From the NCBI RefSeq assembly GCF_902635505.1, contig NC_045428.1, positions 214,886,301-214,950,300 on the forward strand: DNA of 64,000 nucleotides. Reading direction: 5' to 3'. The translations under genes and the position numbers were made by a program. The DNA is from Sarcophilus harrisii. Lineage: Eukaryota; Chordata; Mammalia; Dasyuromorphia; Dasyuridae. The notes under the pieces were generated by a model that saw only the letters and a list, made by a program, of their open reading frames with translations, did not search any database and was not told the origin of the DNA. Below, one piece after another: positions 12,465-22,528 of the stretch. Positions within the stretch are counted from its first letter, which is position 1. Each line of letters begins with the position of its first letter.

Positions 12465-12712
12465 TTGAAAGAGAAAAAAGAAAAGATGGATAAGAGAGAG
12501 ACAGCGATAGAGAGACAGAGACAGAGAGACAAGGAAAAACACACACACAGAGAATGACAGAGACAGAAAGAGAAAGAGAGAGATACACACCCAGAGAAAG
12601 AGAGAGAAAAAGAGGAGAACAAGGAGAAAGACAGAGAGAGATAAAGGCAGTGAGACAAAAAGACAAAGAGAGACAGAGAAAGAAAGACAAAGACACAGAA
12701 AGAAACGAGAGA
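12465..12712 (+). repeat. Purine-rich (GAGACA/GAGAAA) low-complexity tract
   Basis: About 250 bp is almost pure A/G with C, in units of gagaga and gacaga. Its three overlapping ORFs (Ser/Leu- or Arg/Glu-rich) are artefacts. Confidence 0.95.
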
Positions 12713-12839
12713 AACAATATATTCTATATTCAAGGGGTTTTTGCCCTCATGTATTTTTATATCTTCATTTACAACTATAGAAACTATAGTTTGATTCTAT
12801 GATGTTCATGAGGTAGGAATGAATCTAGGACAGAACTTT

Positions 12840-13310
12840 GAGTTCTTGATTAATCTAATATGCTTTTTAAGTCTTATTTGATCCCACATCATTGTTCAAT
12901 CCTTCATTCTTCTTTGGGCTCTGTTCTTGACTGACTTTTTCTGCCATGACCCGGGTAATCTTTTCATTCGGGAAGACTACTTTCTCCCTATGCCCTCTTC
13001 TTGTGTTTGGTCAGTTCTTGTGATTAGTCAGAACCTTCATTTTAAGGAAAATTCCTAGTCCAGCCAGGTTCCCTTCTTATTCCTTTCTTAGCTCTGCTTA
13101 TAGCTCTCTAGATAGCTTTTTCTACCACACCTCCATGTTGATACCTTTTCTCCTAAAACTATTTTCCTTTTATGTTTTGTTTTTTCCATTAGAATATAAG
13201 TTTTTTGAGGGAAAGAGCATTCTCTCTTTTTTTTTTTTTTGCTTGTATTTGATTATCTTCATATCTGCCACATAATAATACCTTGATAAATGTTTATAGA
13301 CTTCTTAGAC
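12840..13310 (+). repeat. L2 LINE 3' end
   Basis: The terminal block ttagaatataagttttttga..gaaagagcattct and gataaatgtttatagactt is the L2 3' signature. Confidence 0.65.
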
Positions 13311-13361
13311 CACAAGGCATTATCAGCACTGTTTACTATTTTTATTTATTAAGAATTCATT

Positions 13362-13592
13362 TGTTTAATTGTTTTCAGTCTTGTCCAACTTTCTAGGGCC
13401 TCTTTTGAAGTATTCTAGATAAAGATACTAGAACAGTTTGCTATTTTCTTTTCTAACTCATTTTACAGATGAGAAAACAGGGAAACAGTGTTAAAAACTT
13501 TCCGTAGCAAATTTCTAAAGCTAGATTTGAAATCAGGTCTTCCTGAATTTAGGCTTAGCATTCAATTCACTGCACCACTTACCTGCTTTACT
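13362..13592 (-). repeat. Mar1-like SINE, minus
   Basis: The reversed 3' domain (cagtcttgtccaactttcta) is followed by the reversed body gaaatcaggtcttcctgaat. It ends less than 150 bp from XG exon 3. Confidence 0.75.
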
Positions 13593-13739
13593 AAGTATTT
13601 AGTATCCCTTAAATTAATTTTAATCTACATTTTGGTTGAAAATTAATTGGAAATGTGACTAAAGGATTGTACCTTTGTTTAGCACAAAGCTTAATTTTAC
13701 AATTTAAGATATTTTCAACCAGCTAAAGCAATTACCCAC

Positions 13740-13787
13740 CTGATCCTGGTTTTCTAGTAATTGGATTAGGTTTCCTTGTGATTTCCT
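13740..13787 (-). CDS. XG: XG exon 3: Lys/Pro linker
   Basis: This 48-nt phase 1-1 exon is flanked by TTTATTACAG|AG and G|GTGGGT. The joined frame reads EEITRKPNPITRKPGS. It corresponds in place and character to the PEPTKKPNS stretch of human XG but is longer, apparently through an internal TRKP repetition (ITRKPNP / ITRKPGS). The donor GTGGGT is weaker than the others. This is the least conserved of the four exons, but phase, length and position all agree. Confidence 0.8.
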
Positions 13788-14104
13788 CTGTAATAAAAAA
13801 AAGAGAGAGAGAGAGATGAAAATAATTAAAAATTGAGAGTTTGACAGTATTTCAAATAAAAAGTCTTCAAGTAGATGTCCCATTTTCTGATGTTGACTTA
13901 GACTTTAGAGTATTCTTGAACAGGACAGAGTTGAAACCAATGACTTCAAAGATTCTTTCTAAATCTCAGTTTATGGTTTTGTATATTAGTGCAGTTAAGT
14001 TGCAGCAGAGAATTAAGTTAGAGAAGTTTGCCAAACCTTTGTCAAAAGGAGGTCATATTCTAATGTTTCTCCCTCATATTATAGGCTGCATGGGGGTATT
14101 AGAA

Positions 14105-14364
14105 TTTTGCTATCCCATACATATACATATATACACTTATGTATGTTTGTGTATATATATATGTGTATGTGTGTGTGTGTGTGTGTAGTGATACCATATA
14201 TAATGCATAATGTACATGTATAGACATATCTAAATAGATATAACAGAATATTGGAGGCAATGTTGTTAACTTGCTCTGGCATCACCTCCTTACTTATGTC
14301 TGAGAAATAGTCCTAGCCCTGTGGTGTGGTTGTAGACAGTCTAGCCTTCCTATCTTGAGGGAAA
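14105..14364 (-). repeat. Unnamed repeat, copy B (minus), with TG/TATA microsatellite
   Basis: Read on the minus strand, it opens with the same 24-bp block as copy C (14341-14364). It goes on to gtaaggaggtgatgccag and then a microsatellite (14115-14190). Confidence 0.75.
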
Positions 14365-14519
14365 GGAAAGGGATAAGAAAGAACTCAAGATGTGCTCTCA
14401 AGAAGGAAGCTATTGTCGACTTTTTGATGCAGAATGATTATCAGTCAATTTTTTTTTATGGGGAAATGCCACCAATCTTTTCAAATTTTCTGCATTGCAT
14501 AGTTGAATAATCACTTGTT

Positions 14520-14695
14520 CTGGGGTTAGGAACTTGGGTTCAAATCTAGCTTTAGATATACGCTACTCATGGGACCTTGTTAAGAAAGTCACTTATACTT
14601 CCTGGACCTCAGTTTCATAAGCTGTAAAATGAGGGAAGAAATAGAACTAGATAGCTTCTAAGGTTCTTTCTCTAGCTCTATGACCCCAAGACTCT
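14520..14695 (+). repeat. MIR SINE
   Basis: cttgggttcaaatctagctt, then cctggacctcagtttcataa, then tgtaaaatgagggaag. Confidence 0.75.
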
Positions 14696-14709
14696 GTACC
14701 TAAGATTTC

Positions 14710-15165
14710 CGATACTTTACAGTTCTCCAAACACATCATTTTATTTCTCACCTCACTGCCTTTGCCTATGCAGCTTTTCATGTCCAAAATGTTCTTTCTC
14801 TTCCTCTAGGTCACTTGGATCTTTTTCACAGTTCGATGGAATCTACTACAAGAGTTCTTTTCTGACCCTCCCTTCATCTCTCTGTCTCTTTGTCTCTCCC
14901 TCTCCCTCTCTGTCTCCATTTCTCTGTTTCTCTTCCTCTCCCCCTTTCTGTTTCTCCCTTTTTACTCCACTCTTCCTCTCTGTCTCTTTTTCTTCTGCCC
15001 CCATCCCCATAATTTTCTGTTTACTTTACCAATCTATATACCTATTATAACCATTTCCCAGTACAAACACTTTTACAGCACGTTATACTTTTACAACAGG
15101 AACAATTTCAGCTTCTTTTTGTATTTTCAGAATTTAGCACAATGTGTAGAACATAGTAGGTTACT
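14710..15165 (+). repeat. L2 LINE 3' end with TC-rich insertion
   Basis: It starts cacctcactgcctttgccta and ends agcacaatgtgtagaacata. A pyrimidine-rich tract (14868-14999) interrupts it. Confidence 0.65.
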
Positions 15166-15639
15166 TAAGAAACTTTTTTATTTTAATTGAAGACTTCCCC
15201 TGAGATCTATAAACAAATTCACAGAAGAAATGATCCCTGTTCATGTATGCAGAGGAAATCTCTAGAGAACATTCTGTTTCATTAATCTGACACAAACTCA
15301 TGTTGCTACAAACTTGCAACAGACAATGTTTCTCTTTCTCTCCCTGTTTCAAGCACATACAGTTATGCTACTATGGTATAATCAGTCCATTTTCACATCC
15401 CGCTCCCCTTTACTGGCTTTATACATTCTCAGATTTTGATAAAGGTTGCTATCTTTGTTAGGGCTATTGATCTGTCTTAAAGCCAATCTCTGAGATTGTA
15501 TTAACAGTGAAGTAAAAAAGGACACTGGACTAGGAGTGAAAAGACCTGGACTCCTGTCTCTAACTAGGTGTGTGATTTTTAGAATTTACTTATAATTATC
15601 TGCAATTTGCTTTCCATATCTAATCAGAACAGCTATAAT

Positions 15640-15862
15640 ACTTCAACATTAATAAAGCACATTAAAAATTATCTTATGTGATCCTCACAACAACTCTGTC
15701 AGGTAGGTGCTATTATATGTGATATTATCCCCATTTTCAGGATGAGGAAACTGAAGCTGGGAGAGATTAACTGACTTGCTCAAGGTTACATAACCAGTAA
15801 ATGTCTAAGGTAGGATTTGAACTCGTCTTCCTGATTCCAAATCCAGGCTCTATGGTGCCACT
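15640..15862 (-). repeat. MIR SINE, minus
   Basis: cttatgtgatcctcacaaca, then ggatgaggaaactgaagctg, then ggatttgaactcgtcttcct. Confidence 0.85.
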
Positions 15863-15944
15863 TATTACTGTAATTTAATATAATTCATATTATAAATGAT
15901 CACTAAGGTTCCTTCCAGTAGTAGAATTCTCTGTAAGGCAGCAG

Positions 15945-16085
15945 TCAGATATGTGTATGTGGATATAAATATATACACACTATATATGTGCGTATATATA
16001 TATATGTACATATATATACGCACATATATAGTGTGTGTATTATGTATATATATGTATATTATATATATGCATATGTGTATTATCT
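15945..16085. repeat. TATA/CA microsatellite with long palindrome
   Basis: An AT/GT microsatellite contains an inverted repeat with 27-bp perfect arms, 15975-16001 and 16010-16036, and an 8-base centre. It lies just before copy C of the unnamed repeat. Confidence 0.9.
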
Positions 16086-16125
16086 GGGTATAAAAATGAA
16101 TAAACTTATATTATTCTATCATTTC

Positions 16126-16580
16126 TTTCCCTCAAGATAGGAAGGCTAGGTTGTCAATAACCATTTGCCCTCAGTCCACCACAAAGATAGGACAATTTCT
16201 CAGGGATGTAAGTAAGGAGGTGATGCCAGGGTAAGTAAAAAACATTGTCTCTGGTATCCATTTACATCTATTTATATTTATCTATACATGCACACTATGT
16301 ATTATGTATGGGTATTTCTACACACACATATGTATACATATGTACACATATATATATACTTATACCACACACACATATACCTACATCCACACATATATAA
16401 CAGTAGGAAGGATATATATATATTTTTAAATGTATATGTGGTGTATTATAAGTGTATATGTGTGTGTGTGTGTATAAATGTGTGTGGTATATTATGAAAG
16501 TATATATGTATTGGTATGTGTGTGTATATATGTGTGCATTTATGTATATGACTGCCAGATGCACAGTGAACAGTGACAGT
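16126..16580 (+). repeat. Unnamed repeat, copy C, with CA/TATA microsatellite
   Basis: It starts with the block at 16126-16149, identical to copy B. Then come gtaaggaggtgatgccag, a long microsatellite (16270-16545) and gaacagtgacagt near 16567, matching the end of copy A. Confidence 0.75.
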
Positions 16581-17480
16581 ATCTCCCCACCATGGGAGGA
16601 GCTGGATAGCCTGATTTCTATAAGAGTCACACTAGGTGTAATGGAGCTGCCTTGGAGAGACTTAGGAGCTAAACATTCTGTTCCAGAAATGTTTCCAATA
16701 AGAGGATAGGAGGTACATTGATCGACTGCAGAGGCATTCTAAAAGAACTCATGACTAGAGCACTGAACATTTTCTCTTTGGCTTATTCTATTTGGCTACA
16801 AATTTATAGTTTAACTACTTAGTTGGCAGAGTCTGGTTAAAAAAAAAACCGTGCCATAAGGAGAGAGGCATTGGATCTTATCCTCTTAGAAGTTACATGG
16901 CTCTATGATAATGGACCTTGTTTTTTCTCTGCCTTGGTATTTATTTCAGCTTAAGTGAAGCATATTAAATGAGGTACTGTGACATTAAGAGTGTCCAGGA
17001 TTTCTAGAGTTTGGATATCCCAGCATCTCTATATCAAGATCTGCTCCCTCCTGGATGCCCCAAGGACCAAGAATTGACTTTTTGGAACCCAGCCCAATGG
17101 TTGCTGAGAAGGGTTCATTTGGTAGTTCTGTCTCATCTAGATAGGAACTTGATAGGACAATTGTTATGCAGAAACAATACTGAGTGATCTTGTTCTCTCT
17201 ATTGACCTATGGAATAGAAGTATTCCCAGAGGTAGTAGGAGAAAATGTATTTTGCTTCCTGCTTATAGCTTTGAATTAAATATCCCTTTTTACAAATTAA
17301 TTATGTCAGGTGGTAAAATGGAACTGGGAGTTACTCACTGGCATCTAACAGTAGGAAGAATGTAGCCGGTAGGGGTTAAAGCATATAACAGTAAAGAAAA
17401 GGCATCCCCCAAAATCTTAAAAAAACTCCTAGAACCTGAAAGGCTAAGTGTAACTGGAATAGTGAACCAAATATAACTGA
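16581..17480. other. XG: XG intron 2/3 area, unassigned
   Basis: GC-normal noncoding sequence with no recognised repeat and no exon. It could be the rest of the element to which copy C belongs. Confidence 0.35.
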
Positions 17481-17489
17481 ATTTATACA

Positions 17490-17600
17490 TGCATATTTGC
17501 ATATATATATATATATCTATCTACATGTGTGTACATATGTGTATGTATATCTATATATATATGAACAATACAGATCTATACATACATACATAACTAATAC
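17490..17600. repeat. TATA/TGTA microsatellite
   Basis: Runs of atat, tgtgta and catacata. Confidence 0.85.
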
Positions 17601-17639
17601 AACAGTTCATTATTGTAGTTCTGTTTTTTCACATCCTTA

Positions 17640-18060
17640 GTCTAAATTTACTACAATAAACATAGACTGGCAACCAAAGGCAAAACAGATTTGTGAGGAA
17701 GTCCCTAGGAAAAAAGCATTTTATTCTGTCCTTAAAGGTGAGGCATAGAGGCAAAATAAAGATTTTGACTTAATTGAGGTGTGGTAGATGAGCAGGAAGA
17801 GAGGCATAGAGACCTCATCTGAGCATTTGATTGGTCCAAGGGGAATAACTGGGAGAAGATGAAAAAACAAAGTAAAGAAGAAATAAACACTGGTTTTTTC
17901 CCCAAGAAGGTCAATGCCCATACCTAGCTAATCATAATCCCGGCAATGATGAGTTTCTTAATAAGGAGAAAAAAAAAACAATGAAAGAGACTACTATGTG
18001 GTCATGAAATTATTTTGTTAAGAATTGGCAGTCTATGAAAGAATTATGCCAAGTATTTAA
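17640..18060. other. Unassigned noncoding stretch
   Basis: Two nested minus-strand frames near 17721-17921 have no family match. No clear repeat can be named. Confidence 0.35.
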
Positions 18061-18071
18061 AAACAAACAAT

Positions 18072-18226
18072 CTTGGGGCAGCTAGATAGCACAAGACAGA
18101 ACACTGGTCTTGAAGGCAAGAGGACCTTCATTCAAAATTCAGTCTCAGATATTTTATGTGTGACCCTCGGCAAGACATTTAACCCCAATTGCCTTACCAA
18201 AATCCCAAAAGAAAAAAAAAAACCTT
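18072..18226 (+). repeat. WSINE1-like SINE
   Basis: Head ggggcagctagatagcacaa, middle tgtgtgaccctcggcaagac, tail taaccccaattgccttacca, and a short A tail. Confidence 0.85.
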
Positions 18227-18307
18227 GAAAGAGATGAAGGCCCACAAATTTACTCAAGACTAGTCAGTATTTTACAATTCATAATTGTGATATTCTTCTC
18301 TAAAATG

Positions 18308-18738
18308 TGTTGTTCTCTGGGAGCAGGTTTCTTGAGGGGCTTCTGGGAACAGCCTTAGTTTCAGTTCAGTGTAATCACCCCAAATGCAGCTAGGAGTTAA
18401 AGGTCCAAATCCTTTATTGTCTCTTTCAAAGTTTTGTCTCCTTCACTTGGGGCTTGGCTAGTTTTCTGGAGGCCTTCTGGATCTTGGCTTCAGTGTTCTC
18501 CACAGGACAGCCTGCCACCACTTCTCTGTCTTCCTTCATTCTGCCCTCGACTGAATCCTGCCTTGTGAATCTCCTGAACTGCATCCTGGTTGAGGCTCCT
18601 AGTTTATATATGCTCTCTTAAAGGTGTGAACTCTATCTAATAAGTACTAAGTACATCTAGAGAACTGTTAAGCACCCTGCTAAGCAACCATCGTCTCTAT
18701 CAATTCCACTGATTTAGCATTTTGTAAGAATTCTAACA
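18308..18738 (-). mobile_element. Solo LTR of an endogenous retrovirus (fossil), minus
   Basis: Read on the minus strand there are a TATATAAA box, a GC-richer transcribed part, and an AATAAA before ggatttggacctttaactcc, in the order of a retroviral U3-R-U5. The + strand ends look like tgttgt..aaca. No internal genes are beside it, so it is a solo LTR. The family is not named. The ends are approximate. Confidence 0.65.
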
Positions 18739-19344
18739 CATAGTCTGGGAGAATACAATCTATAAACTGGTTCCAGGAGAGGTATTTTTCTACCTTCCCC
18801 AGTAAACAGCAAGCTGTAGTACTTGAATAAGCTGAATAAGAATCTATCTACTTTGCTTTTATAGAAAAGATACCAATAATCATAATGGGAAGGAAGAAAG
18901 TAAAAAGAAAACACAATGGAAAAGAAGAGGTGACAATATATAAAATATATCCTGGAAATGATACAAAATTAGAGAATTGAGGCAGTTCAGGTCGCTCATC
19001 CTGCTTCTAGTGCAGATGGGGTATGAGGCTTGTGTTTTCTATGAAATAGTTTTGGGTTTTTTTTTTTAACAAGCTCAGAAATAAGAACACCCTCATCTAC
19101 TTTGGCATCCTTCTCTGGAGAATAACTAGTCCATTGATTGAAATAAAGAGTATGATTAATAAATGGGAGAGGTATTCTGGGAAAATATGTTGAGACAAGA
19201 CCATGGAGGATTTAAGGAAAAGAAGTTTGGACTTCTAGTAAAGCCATTGACAGATTTTGAACATTTAAACCATTGTTAAGAGAGGAGCCCATAGATTTTA
19301 CTAGGTTGACAAAGTCATAATCAACGTGATAATTTAGGAAATTG

Positions 19345-19975
19345 AAGTACAAATGCATAATGGTTAGAGAACCAGGCCCAGAGTAAGGAAGATCCAAATT
19401 CAATTCCCATTGGAATGGGTTCCAGAAGGGTCTCTGTTTGTAGTTAGGGGAAGGGAAAGAAAAACAGGTTGTTATTTTCCACCAGGACAGGTGCAGAGGG
19501 TTTGGGTTTCAGTAAACAAGATATGATTCACCACACACCCAGGTGCAAAAAGCTTAGGTCCTAGTAGATAGGATGCCAGGAAGTATGGCTCCTGCTACAT
19601 GTTTCCATTCCTTGTTTTTCTCAAAACTTGGCCATTGGTTAAGAAGTAAACGTCCCTTGAGAGATCTAACCAATGAGCAAAGAATAAACATCTTCCCTGC
19701 TACCTCTACCTTTTCGTATAAAATACTCATTATGGAGTTTCCCCCTAGACCAACGAACTCCCTGATGCTGCTTGGGTCCTGTCCTAATTTATACAACAAT
19801 AAAGACTTTTCTTTTGTGAAACCAGTCAGGTGTCTAGGTAATTCCTACCTACCAAACCTGTTCTCTGTTTGCATCATTATTAATATATATTGGCTAAGAT
19901 GATCCTGAAAAATCATTTAATTTTTCTATTTCATCATGGAATTTTCTAATACTACAAGTTGTAAGATTGCTGTTA
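19345..19975 (+). repeat. Old SINE split by an LTR
   Basis: The SINE 5' part (gcataatggttagagaacca, then aagatccaaattcaattcc) ends at about 19404. The continuation attggctaagatgatcctga..aaatcatttaatttttct resumes after about 19880. The LTR at 19405-19875 lies between, so it is younger than the SINE. Confidence 0.6.
19405..19875 (+). mobile_element. Solo LTR of an endogenous retrovirus (fossil), plus
   Basis: The layout is a U3-like part with a ccaatgagc box, a gtataaaatactc TATA element (about 19716-19728), then an AATAAA at about 19799 followed by the R/U5-like end tctgtttgca. No internal retroviral sequence flanks it. The exact ends and target duplication could not be fixed. Confidence 0.65.
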
Positions 19976-20774
19976 TCTGCATTAGAACAAAGAATTTCCC
20001 CCCACCAATGAAATCACGGATCCAGACTCCTCCCCATCCCATTCCTACTCCCCAAGAGTAGTGGTTGTATGCTAGTTAGAAGGCTGCTGTGACCCTATGG
20101 ATTTGGAGGTAAACAGACTAACTCAATAACTAGGCTGTTAGACAGAAACTATTCTTTATAGCAATGAAAAATTCTCAAGCAAGATGAAAAACTTGATTTT
20201 ATTCATCTACCTTCTGAGAATTCTGGGAATAGGAGTGGAGAGGGGCAAAAGCTGTCAGTACTTTTCCACCTGGCCCCTAAGAGGTTAAAACAACAACAAC
20301 AACAACGAACAGATATAGTCTTTAAGATATTTAAGCAAAGGATCCATTTACTCAACCAACTGAATGCTGCCTTGAATTTTTGGACAGATGGTCTTTGATA
20401 TAAACCCCATTTGGGAGGAACTGATACCCAAGATGTACAATTTATGGCAGCTTGCAATGAACTTGCAGCAACTTCATTCTAAGAGGTATCTAATTTCCAC
20501 TCATTCCTGGACATTCATTTATTAACCCTTGCTTCACTGTATAATAATGAGGTAGTCTTGGGCTTTCATGTCTACACCCTAAAAGTCAAACCCAAACACT
20601 GATGAGCCTGTCCATTAGATAATCACAATAAGAGTGGAAAAAACAACTGACTTTTGACAAACTGATGAGAAATGTGATCTGTGGATGATGTATTTAATGA
20701 CCCATGAAGTACCTTCATACTTTTAACCTAGGATTCCTAAATTCTATATTCTTTAGTTTAAGACAGTTACTTAC
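19976..20774. other. XG: XG intron 2 sequence with a (CAA)n patch
   Basis: Noncoding; a short caa run lies at 20290-20306. Nothing else is firmly recognised. Confidence 0.4.
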
Positions 20775-20816
20775 CAGTATCATCAAGTGCATCTGCTAAA
20801 TCGAAATCATCTTGAC
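20775..20816 (-). CDS. XG: XG exon 2: FDLADALDD segment
   Basis: This 42-nt phase 1-1 exon has its acceptor TTTTTCCAATAG|GT above 20816 and its donor G|GTAAGT at 20775/20774. It encodes (G)QDDFDLADALDDT. The DFDLADALDD motif is the signature of the start of the mature region in XG and is shared in modified form with CD99. The acidic segment directly follows the predicted signal peptide. There are no alternative open frames of note; identification rests on motif, phase and splice sites. Confidence 0.95.
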
Positions 20817-20929
20817 CTATTGGAAAAATTAGCATAGTTAAGTCACTTCTTGATGGAAAAAAACTAAACTTTAAAAAAAATTCTGCTGTTCCTATATTAT
20901 ATTCATTAATCAATATTTTGTTTTTGCTT

Positions 20930-20992
20930 TTGTTTTTTCCTGAGGCAATTGGGGTTAAGTGACTTGCCCAGAGTCACACAGCTAGGAAGTAC
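20930..20992 (-). repeat. WSINE1-like SINE 3' fragment, minus
   Basis: cctgaggcaattggggttaa then gtcacacagctaggaagta; only the 3' half is present. It lies about 115 bp upstream of XG exon 2. Confidence 0.8.
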
Positions 20993-21194
20993 ATTAATCA
21001 ATGTTTCATTGATTTATTTATTTACCATTTCTTTAGTACTTAACACTTATGAAGCACTACAAAAGGAGCTATGGGAGTATCTATAGTTAAAGCTTTTGAT
21101 ATTCCATCAGTAAAAATGATACTATGAATAAGAAAACTATGCTTCCTTCCCAGGAAATTAGTTATTTGTTTTTTGTTTTTTTTCCTAGAGTGGA

Positions 21195-21350
21195 AATAGT
21201 GTTGGAGGAGGTAGATTCAAATTCTGGTCCATCCATATGGCCTCAAGAAAATAATTTCCTTTCTGTATGACTCTGTCCCCATCTGCAAAATAAGATGGCC
21301 TCTAAGGTATCTTTTAGATCTAAATCTATGATTTCAGTAGTTTCATTTTG
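21195..21350 (+). repeat. MIR-like SINE
   Basis: gtagattcaaattctggtcc, then the tail catctgcaaaataagatggc and taaggtatcttttagatcta. Confidence 0.6.
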
Positions 21351-22528
21351 ATCCTATTGCATGTCACTTTGTTATAATGTGCAGACCAATATTCAATTCA
21401 GTTCAATTAATATGAATAAGGCAATATTAGATGTTGGGTATTCAATGACAAAAATAGAAAAGTTACTGTCTTCAAGAAGCATACATTCATTGGTCTTCTG
21501 CTATTCATAACAATATTTTTTTCCTTTAATATCTCTTTCCTTTTAGCATTCCACACAGGAATCCAAAGTCTTTAATAATACCTCCCTTCCACATTCAATC
21601 AAACTATAACTGTATTTATAGAATATTAAGAATATTAAGCATTTCAATTAAATGGATTTCCTCATTTCTAACAAGTATAAAGCAAGTGGAAAATATTATT
21701 TCTGTTTTACAGTTTGGATAGGGAATTATAAAAGAATTATGCACAGACTCACTGCAGTGCATCAGAGTCTGACTAGACTATAAGCTCTAAAGACAGAGAC
21801 AGTTTTATCAAAGCTTGAATTAAAATGCACTGCTTAATAAGTGGTTCTTGTTATTTTTTAATGAACAAAGGTACCCTGTGCATTTGTCCTACCCTCTTCC
21901 TATGTGATAAGATGTTGACTTTGGACATTTTATATGCTGTGTGTGTTAAGTCACTAAGAAGAGAAAAGAAATCTTTTAAGTATTCCCTGTAAATGAGAAA
22001 CCAGTGTTTCTCCATTGTCTAAGTGATAGGTTAGGCATTTGGGGAAAGTATGCTTAATCTTGGAACAGTAGTTTTTAACCTGGGGTTTATAAGGTTTAAA
22101 AAAAATTCAATAGTTGTATTTCAATATATTTGGTTTCCTTTGTAATTAAATAGATTATTTTACTAGATTGCCAAAAAGAGGTCACACATATACACAAAGG
22201 TTAAGAACTAATATCTTAGAAAATATTTTCATTTACTGGGGAGGAGAGCTACATCAATATTTACAGAGTATCTACAATATGTTGGTCATTAGACTAAGCA
22301 CTTTCATAAATACTGTTTCATTTGTTCTTCACAATAATGCTGGCAGATACGTGCCATTATTATTTCCAACTTTACCTAACTCATTAGGTTATCAAATTGA
22401 CATATAGCATCCAAAAAAAAAAAAATAGGAAGGAAGGAATTAAGGGAAACTGACTCCTGAGAAATGAAAATTTAAGCAGTAAAGTGAAAATTTTAGATAT
22501 AGTTATTTTGGCTCTAGGGACAGAAGCC

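Noticed and set aside
12358-12802. Ser/Leu-rich and Arg/Glu-rich ORFs
   Set aside because: All are translations of the GAGACA-type low-complexity tract in different frames.
13841-14188. 115-codon + strand ORF next to XG exon 3
   Set aside because: It runs into a TG microsatellite and has no family match; it is antisense to the XG intron.
16288-16709. Overlapping YIYI/HTHI-rich ORFs on both strands
   Set aside because: They are produced by the CA/TATA microsatellite of repeat copy C.
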